Source: DATAAP01 sp041690495
GTDB taxonomy: Bacteria > Pseudomonadota > Alphaproteobacteria > CACIAM-22H2
Length of the DNA: 64,000 nucleotides
Reading direction: 5' to 3'
Assembly: GCA_041690495.1 (NCBI GenBank)
Contig: JAWLHE010000001.1
Span: 62,001-126,000 of the forward strand
In this document: positions 42,957 through 50,926 of the stretch, piece by piece
How positions within the stretch are numbered: position 1 is the first letter of the stretch
How the letters are laid out: every line of letters begins with the position of its first letter
Notes under the pieces: model-generated
The model's database searches: none
The model's input: the letters and a program-made list of their open reading frames with translations, nothing else
What the model was told of the DNA's origin: nothing
Translations under genes and position numbers: made by a program

Positions 42957-45455
42957 TTAGCGCCGTGGTTGCTGGCGCTGCATCCATTCCTCGAGCGCCG
43001 CGAGCTGCTCCCTCGACGTCTGTTCACCGGCCTCGATCGCACGGCGATACCATTCGACCGCGCGCCGGGGCTGGCCGCTGACGCCCGGCAGCCCGAGGCG
43101 CCGCAGCTCGATCGGGTCGAAGGTGCGCCCGACCGCGGCCATCGCGCCGGCATGACCCTGTGCGGCCGCTCGTTCGAAGAAGAGTCTGGCGCCCACAGGA
43201 TCGCCGGACCTGAGCATCGCATCGCCGCGCGCCATCAGCCGCTCGGAGGCAAGCGCCCGCTTCTTCGGCGGTGGATCGACGGCCGGCTGCCGGGATGCTT
43301 CCGGCGGTGGTGACAAGGACGTTCCGGTCCCGGCCGCCTGTGCCGGCAGCTGGACGGTGATCGCCGGCGGCGCAGGGACCGGCGTCGGCGGCTGTGTTTC
43401 AGCGGGCGTGCCGCCCGGGTTCGAGGTGCCGCTCTCCGCCGTGACGACGTTCGAATGCTGGGGCTCGGGCGACGGTGCCGGCACGTCCGCAGCAGCCGTG
43501 TTCCCGGACGGCGGCTCGTCCAGGGCGGGCTGTTCCGATCCGCCGGCGGCTTCCAGTTGCGACTCCGGCATGGGAAAAGGCGCGATTGCGGCCGGCGCCG
43601 CGGGAGCGGACGCCGCTCGTTCCGACTCGACCGCAGCGGCCGGGATCTCCGGAGCAGCGCTCGCTTCCGGCACGATAGCGGATGGCGGCTCCGGATCCCG
43701 TTCGCCGGCTTCGTCGATATCGGCATGCATCCGTGTGGAAGGCACGGCCTCTCCGGGCTCCGTAAGATCGTCGCCCGGGCCGGTGCCGGTCGGCTGGGGC
43801 GCGCGGACCGTCGGATCTCCGGCGGCCTCTGTTTCGGCCGCCGGCGCGCGTTCCTGCATTTCATCCTCGGCGGGCCGTCCGTCCGTGCTTTCGCGAACTT
43901 GGGTCATGGCCGGCACGACAAGGGCATCGATGATCGGCCGCGTTTCTGCGCGAGGCGGCGCCGCCTCTTCGCGCAAGGCCGAACCGGGATGTTCCGATGA
44001 CCCGGCATGGCTGCTCGCGGCGTCCGTAGCGTCAGCCACGCGGTCGTCGGCCGGCGCGAGGCTTTCGGCACCCGATGCGCCGTCCTGGCCGGCACTCCGA
44101 TCGAGAGTCGGAACCCGGGCGTCGTGAAACGGGGCGGGCTGCGGCTGTGCGTGAGGCACGGGCCCGACCGGATCCGGATCCCCAACCGCGCTGACGGCGG
44201 GCGTCTCCGCCGGGGGCGGATCCGCATGCGCGTCCCGCTCCGCGCGGATGATCGCGGCGTCGCCCTCGGCGCGCTCCGCGGCCGGATGCTCGACCGGCAT
44301 GTCCGGGTCCAGTGCGGCCGCGTCGGGCATCGCATCATGCGTTTGCGACGATTCGGACCGGGCCCACGGCAACTGCACGTCGCTCGCGCGGAACACCCCG
44401 CGCTCGGGGGACAGGGACACGCGTGCGATAGGTCCGAGTTGCAGGACCAACTCCCTGCCGGATCTGTCCTGGTAGACGAACGCTGCGGCGACGGCCGCGA
44501 ACACGACGAACGCCGCAATCCCGTATCCGGCGCGCGCCGACCAGGTCGTACGCTTGCGGCTCCGGCCGGCCGGGGCGACATGGCGCTGTGGGCCGGCCGG
44601 CGTCGTTCCGGCCGATGCCGGGCGGGTGTCCGCGGACGGGTCGGGTGCCGGCGGCGGCGCCAGACCGCACTCGAAGGCCGCCCGGTCGATCCGTGCGACG
44701 TCGATGCGGACCGGCCTGCCGGACGACGCGGTCCGGCACAGTCGGTTCACGGTGCCGGGCACGCCATTGCTGTATCGAAGCACCTGGCGGATGGCTTCCG
44801 GGGCGAACGGGTTGCCTGTGCCGCGCGCCAGCCGGAGCGAGCGCCGCACGGATGCAATGCGATGCGCGATGTAGTCGCCGACCTCGTCGGGCGCCAGGGG
44901 ATCGAGGCGAACCGTATCGGCAATATGGTCGGCGATCCATGCGAGCTCGGCGCACTGCAGCCGGTCCTCGAGTTGCGTATCGCCCGCCAGAACGACTTGC
45001 AGTCCGTCGTTCTCGCCGCGACGGTACATGGCGAGGGCTGCGAGGCCGACAAGGGCCCGGTCCGGCGCGTGATGGGCCTCGTCGACCAGAAGCACCGCAG
45101 GCTCCTTTCGCCGATCGAGAAACGCCGCGAGGGCTTCCAGTCGGTCTTCCCGGCTTGCGGAGACGGACGTGATGCGCAGCTCGTCGAGCAGCGAAGCCAG
45201 AAGATCGTCGAGTCCTGAACCGGGCCGGGAACGGGACAGGACGGTCGTTTGCTTGCGGGTGAGGACGTTCCGGATGGTCCGCAGCAATGTGGATTTGCCG
45301 CTTCCGGCCGGGCCGACGAGCAGGATCAGCCCGGCGCGATCCTGTATTGCGCGCATGAGGCTCACATATGCGGAGCCGAACGCGGCAAACTCGAACGCGG
45401 CGCGCGGTTCCGGCGCGGCGTCGAAGGCCCTGTCGACTCGGGAAGACGCTCGCAC
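42957..45455 (-). CDS. ExeA-like AAA ATPase with membrane helix, Pro/Glu-rich stalk and C-terminal Sel1-like repeats
   Basis: An 832-residue protein. Residues 1-265 are an ExeA/GspA-type AAA ATPase (Walker A LLVGPAGSGKSTLL, residues 46-58; Walker B AVLLVDEAHHAP near 120-131; sensor region VVLAGDTQLEDRL). A single membrane helix follows at about 311-329 (YGIAAFVVFAAVAAAFVYQ). Residues 350-730 are a long low-complexity stalk rich in Pro, Ala and Glu. The last 100 residues form Sel1/TPR-like helices (GDPVGARLFFERAAAQGHAGAM, PRRAVEWYRRAIEAGE). GTG 45455 has AGAAGGGG upstream. It follows the LuxR gene on the same strand. In type II secretion ExeA helps insert the secretin through peptidoglycan; here the partner is unknown and may be the nearby type I system. 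Confidence 0.8.
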   Translation of the reverse strand: MRASSRVDRAFDAAPEPRAAFEFAAFGSAYVSLMRAIQDRAGLILLVGPAGSGKSTLLRTIRNVLTRKQTTVLSRSRPGSGLDDLLASLLDELRITSVSASREDRLEALAAFLDRRKEPAVLLVDEAHHAPDRALVGLAALAMYRRGENDGLQVVLAGDTQLEDRLQCAELAWIADHIADTVRLDPLAPDEVGDYIAHRIASVRRSLRLARGTGNPFAPEAIRQVLRYSNGVPGTVNRLCRTASSGRPVRIDVARIDRAAFECGLAPPPAPDPSADTRPASAGTTPAGPQRHVAPAGRSRKRTTWSARAGYGIAAFVVFAAVAAAFVYQDRSGRELVLQLGPIARVSLSPERGVFRASDVQLPWARSESSQTHDAMPDAAALDPDMPVEHPAAERAEGDAAIIRAERDAHADPPPAETPAVSAVGDPDPVGPVPHAQPQPAPFHDARVPTLDRSAGQDGASGAESLAPADDRVADATDAASSHAGSSEHPGSALREEAAPPRAETRPIIDALVVPAMTQVRESTDGRPAEDEMQERAPAAETEAAGDPTVRAPQPTGTGPGDDLTEPGEAVPSTRMHADIDEAGERDPEPPSAIVPEASAAPEIPAAAVESERAASAPAAPAAIAPFPMPESQLEAAGGSEQPALDEPPSGNTAAADVPAPSPEPQHSNVVTAESGTSNPGGTPAETQPPTPVPAPPAITVQLPAQAAGTGTSLSPPPEASRQPAVDPPPKKRALASERLMARGDAMLRSGDPVGARLFFERAAAQGHAGAMAAVGRTFDPIELRRLGLPGVSGQPRRAVEWYRRAIEAGEQTSREQLAALEEWMQRQQPRR

Positions 45456-45545
45456 TGAGAACCCCTTCTTCCCTCGATGAACCGGCTTGCCGGATCGTCA
45501 GCGTCCTGCGGCCGGGTATTTTCCGGCGACCGTCGCGGGACGTCG

Positions 45546-46244
45546 CTAGGTCGTGAACAACTGCGACAACAGGATGAACTGCAGCCGGCTGATTATGTAG
45601 GCGACCTGGGAGCGGCTCGTTGCCTGCAGCTTCTGCAGGATTCGCCGGACATGAACCTGCACCGTCCCCACGGACAGAGAGAGCTCGCGGGCGATGGCCT
45701 TGTTTGGCTTCCCTTCGCGCAGCCGGATCAGAACCTCCATCTCGCGCGGCGACAGGTCGAGCAGCCGCTGGCGGGCCTGCACATCGCGCACCGCGATGTT
45801 GTCACCGGTGCTGTTCGCGAGCAGGGTCTCCGGAATGAACATGCCGCCGGCGAGCACGAGCCGGAGCGCGGCGATCATCACGTCCGGGGGCATGGATGAC
45901 CGTATGTAGCCGCGCACGCCGAGCCGGAACGCCTCGCGTGCCTCGTCGATCTCGCTGTCCTCGTCGAGGTCCGAGAGAATCAGGACCGGTACGCCGGGCG
46001 CGGCGGCGCTGAGCCTGCGGACGCCGTCCTTTACGTGAGTGTCGGACGCGCGGAGTATCCCTGTGCTCAGGACGATCAGGTCCGGCTGCGCCGCGCCCTG
46101 CAGTTCAGCCTGAGCGACATCGATGCTCTGGAGAGGCGTGATCGCGAGATCATGCGAGCCGGACCGTAGCCAGTCGTACGTGCATTCAAGGGTCAGCGGC
46201 CGTTCATCAATCAGGAGAATAGAGTGCGCTCGGCTTTGGTCCAT
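45546..46244 (-). CDS. LuxR/NarL-type transcriptional regulator with degenerate receiver domain
   Basis: A 232-residue regulator. The N-terminal half has response-regulator topology (SILLIDERPLTLECTYDWLR, VLILSDLDEDSEIDE, GVRGYIRSSMPPDVMIAALRLVLAGG), but the phospho-acceptor aspartate is replaced (LIVLSTG). The C-terminal HTH is canonical: LSPREMEVLIRLREGKPNKA, ELSLSVGTVQVHVRRILQKL. It is therefore probably controlled by something other than phosphotransfer. ATG 46244 was chosen because it opens the receiver. It precedes the ExeA-like gene on the same strand and is a candidate activator for the five composite promoters. Confidence 0.85.
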   Translation of the reverse strand: MDQSRAHSILLIDERPLTLECTYDWLRSGSHDLAITPLQSIDVAQAELQGAAQPDLIVLSTGILRASDTHVKDGVRRLSAAAPGVPVLILSDLDEDSEIDEAREAFRLGVRGYIRSSMPPDVMIAALRLVLAGGMFIPETLLANSTGDNIAVRDVQARQRLLDLSPREMEVLIRLREGKPNKAIARELSLSVGTVQVHVRRILQKLQATSRSQVAYIISRLQFILLSQLFTT

Positions 46245-46440
46245 CTGCGACTCCAGCCCAGCGGTGCTGGGCACGGCGGCTTGTCTCCATTCTCTGTTTC
46301 CGGGCGGGCCGGCGGCGGGCGCCCTTCCGCAAGCCGGCTCGTTCTCGTGCCCGCCACGCCATGACCCTGCGGACGTCCTGATCCGCCGTCGGATCCGGAC
46401 ATGGGCATCTGATTCCGTTTCATTTCCGGCGCGGCCGCTC

Positions 46441-47049
46441 TCAGGCGCCGTTCAGGCCCTGGATATCGAAGGCGATGACGAAATTGTCGCCAAGAAATGC
46501 GTCCTGTTCGGAGTTGATGTCCAGGAGAAGACTTTCGAGCGAGAGCGCGAGAAAGACCTCCGCATTCTGACTGACGGAGCCGGTCTGGTCGACGTCCACA
46601 TCCAGCATGGCCTGAACGGCCGGATCGATATTCACGTCGACGTCCGATCTCTGCCTGATCCTGACATCCTGATCGATACTCGTCTCGATATCCTCTCCCT
46701 CGCGTTCCCTGGCCGAGACGTCGATATCGTCCCTTATCCTGATCCGCTGGTCGATATCCAGGTCGATGTCGACATCGATCTCTCCGCGGTGCTCCCTGAT
46801 GTCGATGTCGAGCCTGCTGGACTGGCTGAGCCGGGCCGCCTGATCGATGTCTACGAGGATTGCGAAGCCGCTATCCAGGTCCTCCACGTCGAGATCGATA
46901 TCGCTCTTCTGCTTGGTCTTGACGTCCTGGTCGATATCGAGGTCGAAGTCGAAGTTGAAAGGTATGCTGCCCTCGCCGGTTACGAGGACCCCGGCATGCT
47001 CGTCCGTGGTGACGTCCTGCTGCGTGCGAATCCTGGCTTCTCGGGCCAT
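46441..47049 (-). CDS. Asp-rich repeat protein (DIDxDxDI repeats)
   Basis: A 202-residue, extremely acidic protein. The start ATG 47049 is preceded by GGGGAGGAAGGT. Residues 45-160 are almost all short Asp-Ile/Asp-Val repeats (FDFDLDIDQDVKTKQKSDID, IDVDIDLDIDQRIRIRDDID, IRQRSDVDVNIDPAVQAMLD). The C-terminal 45 residues are more hydrophobic (EVFLALSLESLLLDINSEQ, then FLGDNFVIAFDIQG). The segment KSDIDLDVEDLDSGFAILVD resembles a core shared with the acidic proteins at 48774 and 50927. No known domain. Because GATATCGAC is nearly self-complementary, the opposite strand also reads as an acidic open frame (rejected). The divergent neighbour is a JmjC/cupin oxygenase gene. It could be an oxygenase substrate, a Ca2+-binding or surface protein, or a type I secretion substrate. 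Confidence 0.7.
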   Translation of the reverse strand: MAREARIRTQQDVTTDEHAGVLVTGEGSIPFNFDFDLDIDQDVKTKQKSDIDLDVEDLDSGFAILVDIDQAARLSQSSRLDIDIREHRGEIDVDIDLDIDQRIRIRDDIDVSAREREGEDIETSIDQDVRIRQRSDVDVNIDPAVQAMLDVDVDQTGSVSQNAEVFLALSLESLLLDINSEQDAFLGDNFVIAFDIQGLNGA

Positions 47050-47159
47050 ACCTTCCTCCCCTTCGTTGGTCGTCGTTCTCGGCGCCGTCTCGATCCGCGA
47101 TGCGCGTCCGGCGCCGTTTGCGCGACTCCGGTCGCCACGTGAAGGGCAGCATCGGTCAT
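46980..47159 (-). CDS. Possible short leader ORF overlapping the Asp-rich protein gene
   Basis: A 59-codon frame starting ATG 47159 after GAGGCGATC and ending 70 codon-positions inside the Asp-rich gene in another frame. It begins MTDAALHVATGVAQTAPDAH and turns Arg-rich where it overlaps. It may be a leader whose translation affects the downstream start, or the N-terminus of the Asp-rich protein separated by a frameshift, or chance. No homology is recognised. Confidence 0.25.
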   Translation of the reverse strand: MTDAALHVATGVAQTAPDAHRGSRRRRERRPTKGRKVWPEKPGFARSRTSPRTSMPGSS

Positions 47160-47338
47160 CGTGATCGCCTCTGTAATCAAGAACGATGGATAGAGACAGG
47201 GCGAAATCGGCGCGCGGTCCGCATATCCAACGGGCCGCGGATCGGGGGGCGCACTTCGGCCGAAGGGGCGGCGTACGTCTTTCAGCGCTGAACAGAGCAA
47301 AATATCGGTGCGCGCCGGCGTCGCGATTTCGTCGAGGC

Positions 47339-47398
47339 GTAGTCGCTTCGAAGTATCCATAAGCGATGATTGTGTGCTGCCAAGCAACGTCGTGTGCT
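47339..47398 (+). promoter_or_regulatory. Composite promoter copy B upstream of the first JmjC/cupin gene
   Basis: Box at 47339-47358 (GTAGTCGCTTCGAAGTATCC), -35 TTGTGT at 47370-47375, 17-base spacer, -10 TGTGCT at 47393-47398. It is the most divergent copy in the left half of the box but keeps the CGAAGTATCC half and all spacings. Transcription would start near 47405, giving a leader of about 75 bases to ATG 47481. Confidence 0.65.
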
Positions 47399-47480
47399 TG
47401 AAGCGCCAACGCCGCAAGTGCCGTGCCCGGGTTGGCCAGCGCCGTCGGCCGGCACCGGACATGAACAGGGGAGAGAACCC

Positions 47481-48494
47481 ATGCATGACACGATGATCGC
47501 CGACACGACCAGCCGTGCGGCCGAACCGGCGGTGCCGGGCTTCTCTGAGCTCCTGTGGCCGGTCATGCCCGAGCAATTTCTTGCCGACCACTGGGCCAGG
47601 CGGCCGCTGCATATCCCCGGCCGGGCGGACAAGTTCACAAAGCTGCTGGATCACAGAGCCTTCGTGAGATGCGCCGCCCGCGCCGACGCGTTGCAGGCAT
47701 ATATCGCGAACGACGACCGAACCGGCCACGCAGCCATCGTCGAGATCCAGCCACGTCAGATCAAGGCGATGTATGTGGGCGGCTTCACGATCTGCGCGAA
47801 GGGCCTCGAGAAGGGATCGCCTGCTCTTGCCGCCCTGGGGCGCCGCATGAAGGCTGCACTCCATTACACCGGCCCGGTCGACTTCCGGGGTTATCTTTCC
47901 AGGCACGGATCGGGGGCGCCGCTCCATTTCGACGCCCGTCACGCCACCACATTGCAGATCGAAGGGACCAAGACCTGGCGGTTTACGTCCGCGCCGAGCG
48001 TCCAGTTCCCGCCACGGAATGCGGTTGTGGAGGGACGATCCGTCGAGTATGCCGCGGTCGACTCGCTGCCGCGCGTCCGCGATCTGTCACTGGAGCCGGC
48101 GCTTGAGCCGCCGCCGCCGGACTCCGAATTGTCGGAGGTGACGCTGCGGCCGGGGGATCTGCTCTATCTCCCGCCCGGTACGTGGCATTCCGCCCAGGCC
48201 GTCGGTCATTCCCTCGCGGTCAACATGGCTTTCAACTACACCAAGGCCGGCACGGCAATCGAGCTGCTGGCGGATATTCTGTACAGCCTGCTCTATGCCG
48301 ATCCCGAATGGCGTTCGCCGCCGCCCGTGTTCATCGGCGAGGCGCCGGACGCGAGAATGCCCGATTGCGTAAGACGGTTTCTCGACGAGCGTCTTGACGA
48401 TGCCCGGCGCGCGCTTCTCGGGCTGCGCGCCTCCGACCCGCGCGTGGAAGCCGTATGGCGCCGCCGCGTCGACGCGAGCCAAAGCGGATCCTGA
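47481..48494 (+). CDS. JmjC-domain/cupin-fold Fe(II)/2-oxoglutarate-type oxygenase (copy 1)
   Basis: A 337-residue oxygenase of the JmjC/cupin_4 class, related to bacterial ribosomal oxygenases (ROXA/YcfD) in outline: HWARRPLHIPG near residue 37, then LHYTGPVDFRGYLSRHGSGA. The facial triad is His 149-x-Asp 151 (PLHFDARHATTLQIEG) and His 236 (LPPGTWHSAQAVGHSLAVNM), and Lys 164 may bind 2-oxoglutarate. ATG 47481 follows GGGGAGAG. It is a close paralogue of 49568-50563. The neighbour genes encode Asp/Asn-rich proteins, which are plausible hydroxylation targets because characterised relatives hydroxylate Asn, Asp, His or Arg beta-carbons. It has its own copy of the composite promoter. Confidence 0.82.
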   Translation: MHDTMIADTTSRAAEPAVPGFSELLWPVMPEQFLADHWARRPLHIPGRADKFTKLLDHRAFVRCAARADALQAYIANDDRTGHAAIVEIQPRQIKAMYVGGFTICAKGLEKGSPALAALGRRMKAALHYTGPVDFRGYLSRHGSGAPLHFDARHATTLQIEGTKTWRFTSAPSVQFPPRNAVVEGRSVEYAAVDSLPRVRDLSLEPALEPPPPDSELSEVTLRPGDLLYLPPGTWHSAQAVGHSLAVNMAFNYTKAGTAIELLADILYSLLYADPEWRSPPPVFIGEAPDARMPDCVRRFLDERLDDARRALLGLRASDPRVEAVWRRRVDASQSGS

Positions 48495-48582
48495 AGCGGT
48501 CCGCGGCGTCGCCGGCAATTCGCTCCGGCCGGCTTTCCGCCACGGTGATGTTGAGCGGCGCGATCTGCGAATTCGTGCGGGA

Positions 48583-48642
48583 GTAAGCAGTCCGAAGTAT
48601 TTGGCATTGTGGATTGTGGGCGGCCGGGGAATCGCGTGTCGT
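48583..48642 (+). promoter_or_regulatory. Composite promoter copy C upstream of the Asn/Glu-rich repeat protein
   Basis: Box at 48583-48602 (GTAAGCAGTCCGAAGTATTT), -35 TTGTGG at 48614-48619, 17-base spacer, -10 TGTCGT at 48637-48642. The GCGGG that precedes the box in copies A, C, D and E is present. Expected start near 48649, about 125 bases before ATG 48774. Confidence 0.65.
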
Positions 48643-48773
48643 AACGGCGATGGCACGGGCGTGTTCTTCAGCCCGTAGCAGATTCGCATCGTGCCTTTTG
48701 CGGTGCGCATCTGATCCGAATGGCGGCGCCGGCCATCGCAACAGGCGCTCGTCGATATCCAAGGAGGTTCCAT

Positions 48774-49151
48774 ATGTCTCGTCGCAGCCGCACTGAACGC
48801 GAATCCGACGTCGAAAACACGAACGAGAACGACACCCAGCAAGACAATGAAAGCGACGTCAGCAACGACGTTTTTGACTCCGGATTCGACTACATCGAGA
48901 ACGACGTCGAGCAGGACAACGAGAACGATACCGAGCAGGAGAATGAAGGCGAGGTCGAAGAGGTTCGCTACGTCAGGGGCGAACGCGAGGCCGACGTCGA
49001 GAACGACAACGAGAACGATACCGAGCAGGAGAACGACAGCGATATCGACAACGAGGTAGAAGGCTCGGATTTCGGCAGCATCGACAATAGCGTCGAGCAG
49101 GACAACGAGAACGACACCGAGCAGGAGAACGAGGGCGAGGTCGACAACTAA
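48774..49151 (+). CDS. Small acidic repeat protein (DNENDTEQENEGEV repeats)
   Basis: A 125-residue, highly acidic and hydrophilic protein with the strong site AAGGAGG before ATG 48774. After MSRRSRTERESDVE the sequence consists of two similar halves. The 14-residue unit DNENDTEQENEGEV and variants recur four times (residues about 21-33, 50-63, 86-99 and 112-125), separated by DSGFDYIENDVEQ or GSDFGSIDNSVEQ segments. No signal peptide, cysteine or known domain. The ENDSDIDN-x-x-x-GSDFGSID core is shared with the 60-residue protein at 50927. Composition suggests a disordered, cation-binding or modified peptide. It lies between two JmjC/cupin oxygenase genes and has its own regulon-type promoter, so it may be their substrate. 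Confidence 0.78.
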   Translation: MSRRSRTERESDVENTNENDTQQDNESDVSNDVFDSGFDYIENDVEQDNENDTEQENEGEVEEVRYVRGEREADVENDNENDTEQENDSDIDNEVEGSDFGSIDNSVEQDNENDTEQENEGEVDN

Positions 49152-49180
49152 GCCGGCATCGCTTCGACAAAGTGTCGGCC

Positions 49181-49214
49181 GCCGGGGACCGGCTCGCTGG
49201 CGCCGGTCCCCGGC
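49181..49214 (+). terminator. Strong hairpin after the acidic repeat protein gene
   Basis: A perfect 12-base-pair stem GCCGGGGACCGG / CCGGTCCCCGGC with a ten-base loop, 30 bases past the stop. It has no T-run, so it may act as a factor-dependent terminator or a 3' stabiliser. It separates the first and second oxygenase cassettes. Confidence 0.5.
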
Positions 49215-49428
49215 GTGCGGGTAGGGCGCGACCTTCGTGACAGGGGGAGAACGTCGCCGCGGCCTGGTTCGCGCCGGGCGCCTCGCCTTCCTGTCGTGTC
49301 GTTGACAGCCGGCGACACGCGGGCGTACCGGCCCGGCTTCCCGATTTCGCAGGCATCCCCGGCTCTGCGATTGTGGCGGATGCATGGAGTCCTCAGGCGA
49401 ATCCACGCCGGCGCGAAATGGTGCGGGC

Positions 49429-49488
49429 GTAGGCGGTCCGGAGTATCCAGCATGAGCGGTTGAAGGCGCCTTGCGAAGGACGTGTGCT
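49429..49488 (+). promoter_or_regulatory. Composite promoter copy D upstream of the second JmjC/cupin gene
   Basis: Box at 49429-49448 (GTAGGCGGTCCGGAGTATCC), -35 TTGAAG at 49460-49465, 17-base spacer, -10 TGTGCT at 49483-49488. Transcription would begin near 49495, giving a leader of about 73 bases, similar to copy B. Confidence 0.7.
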
Positions 49489-49567
49489 GTAGCGACTCAA
49501 AGCCTCCGACACGGCGCCTGGGGCGACCTCGGCCGGGGACGGATGCGCGACATGGGAGGAATGGCGC

Positions 49568-50563
49568 ATGCATGATGTCATCGAGACAACGCAAACTGCC
49601 GCTAAGCCGCCGGCGCTTCAGATCGCGGACATTCTGAGCCCGATCAGCCCCGACGAATTCCTGTCCGAATACTGGGGTCGGCGCTCGCTGCACATCCCCG
49701 GCGCATCCAAGGATTTCTCCAGGCTCCTGAACCGGAAGACCTTCGTGCGGTTCGCCGAGGACGCGGACAGCCTCGAAGCATGGATCGCGAACAAGGAGCG
49801 GACGAAGAATGCCGGCATCACGAAGATCGTGCCGCGCCAGATCAACGCGCTCTACGAGGGTGGCTTCACCATCTGCGCTCGCGGCATCGAGAAGGGATCG
49901 CCGGTCCTTACCGCCCTCGGGCGGCATGTCAAGGCCGCGCTCCATTACACGGGTTACGTGGACTTCCGCGCCTACCTCTCCGGGCACGGCTCGGGAGCCA
50001 CCACGCATTTCGACGCCCGTCATGCGACCACGCTCCAGATCGAGGGCGAGAAGGTCTGGCGTTATGCGGTCGAGCCGAGCGTGCCGTTTCCGCCGCGCAA
50101 TGCCATGCTCAAGGACAACGTCGCCGAGTACATAAGGAACGACCCGGTGCCTCGCGTGCGCGACCTTGCACTGGAGCCGGCGCTTGCGTCTCCGCCTCTG
50201 GACCTCGAGTTCAGGGAGGTAGTCTTGCAACCAGGCGACGTGCTGTACCTCGCCCCGGGCACCTGGCATTCCGCCCAGGCCGTGGGTCATTCGCTGGCGG
50301 TCAACATGGCGTTCAATTACGGCAGCGGCGGCACGGCGCTCGAGCTGACGGCCGATCTGGTCTATGCCCTGATGTATGCCGACCCGAGATGGCGGATGAC
50401 GCCGCCGGTGTTCACGCAGGACGCGCCTGACGGCGCGATGCCGGACCATATCAGGCAGTTTTTCAGCGAGCGCCTGGACGACCTGAGGCGCGCGCTCGCC
50501 GAGCTCGATCCTGCCGACACGCGGCTGGAAGCGATCTGGCGTTCCCGCATGAAAGCGAAGTGA
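49568..50563 (+). CDS. JmjC-domain/cupin-fold Fe(II)/2-oxoglutarate-type oxygenase (copy 2)
   Basis: A 331-residue paralogue of the oxygenase at 47481; both begin MHD and match along their whole length (SLHIPGASKDFSRLLNRKTF, QINALYEGGFTICARGIEKG, LHYTGYVDFRAYLSGHGSGA). The metal triad is His 147-x-Asp 149 (THFDARHATTLQIEG) and His 234 (APGTWHSAQAVGHSLAVNM). The C-terminal helices (DDLRRALAELDPADTRLEAI) are also shared. The unit [promoter box, oxygenase, promoter box, acidic protein] is therefore present twice in tandem. Family assignment is solid; the substrate is unknown and is proposed to be the acidic proteins. Confidence 0.82.
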   Translation: MHDVIETTQTAAKPPALQIADILSPISPDEFLSEYWGRRSLHIPGASKDFSRLLNRKTFVRFAEDADSLEAWIANKERTKNAGITKIVPRQINALYEGGFTICARGIEKGSPVLTALGRHVKAALHYTGYVDFRAYLSGHGSGATTHFDARHATTLQIEGEKVWRYAVEPSVPFPPRNAMLKDNVAEYIRNDPVPRVRDLALEPALASPPLDLEFREVVLQPGDVLYLAPGTWHSAQAVGHSLAVNMAFNYGSGGTALELTADLVYALMYADPRWRMTPPVFTQDAPDGAMPDHIRQFFSERLDDLRRALAELDPADTRLEAIWRSRMKAK

Positions 50564-50736
50564 CTCCGGGATCGGCCAGACATCGCTGAATACTCGAGAG
50601 GCAAGGCCGCGCGAGTCCGGTACGCCCGTGCCGGTCCGGCGCGGCCACGCGCATCGCCGGCGGTCGTGCCGGACGTCAGCGACACGCGCTGTCGCGCAGG
50701 AGTCGGCTAAAAGCGGTCAGCGCGAATGGTGCGGGT

Positions 50737-50796
50737 GTACGCAGTCCGAAGTATTCAGCATGAACAATTGAACGCGATCCGAGAAACGCGTGTGCT
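50737..50796 (+). promoter_or_regulatory. Composite promoter copy E upstream of the 60-residue acidic protein
   Basis: Box at 50737-50756 (GTACGCAGTCCGAAGTATTC), -35 TTGAAC at 50768-50773, 17-base spacer, -10 TGTGCT at 50791-50796. It is nearly identical to copy C in the box and to copy D in the core promoter. The leader to ATG 50927 would be about 125 bases, the same as copy C. Confidence 0.7.
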
Positions 50797-50926
50797 GTGG
50801 CGACGGTGCAGCAGCATCTGCTGCCCGCGCGACGGTCGCTGGTGTCGCGCATGCGATGTAGGTGCGGATCTGATGCTGAGCGAGTCGCGGCTATCGGTCG
50901 ACTAACGAGCGTTTGAGGAGGATTTC

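Noticed and set aside
46123..47142. Plus-strand frame of 339 codons rich in Asp/Val/Ile
   Set aside because: GATATCGAC-type codons read as acidic residues on both strands. The minus strand has a strong ribosome-binding site, a start at the right place and a core shared with other acidic proteins; the plus frame starts inside the luxR gene and has none of these.
47160..47280. A minus-strand copy of the composite promoter for the Asp-rich gene
   Set aside because: TATCC and a TTG hexamer occur on that strand but with seven rather than eleven bases between, and the rest of the box does not match.
48774..49151. Tandem repeats considered as a CRISPR-like array
   Set aside because: Repeats are in frame, code for acidic peptide units, vary in sequence and have no unique spacers of constant length; no cas genes are present.
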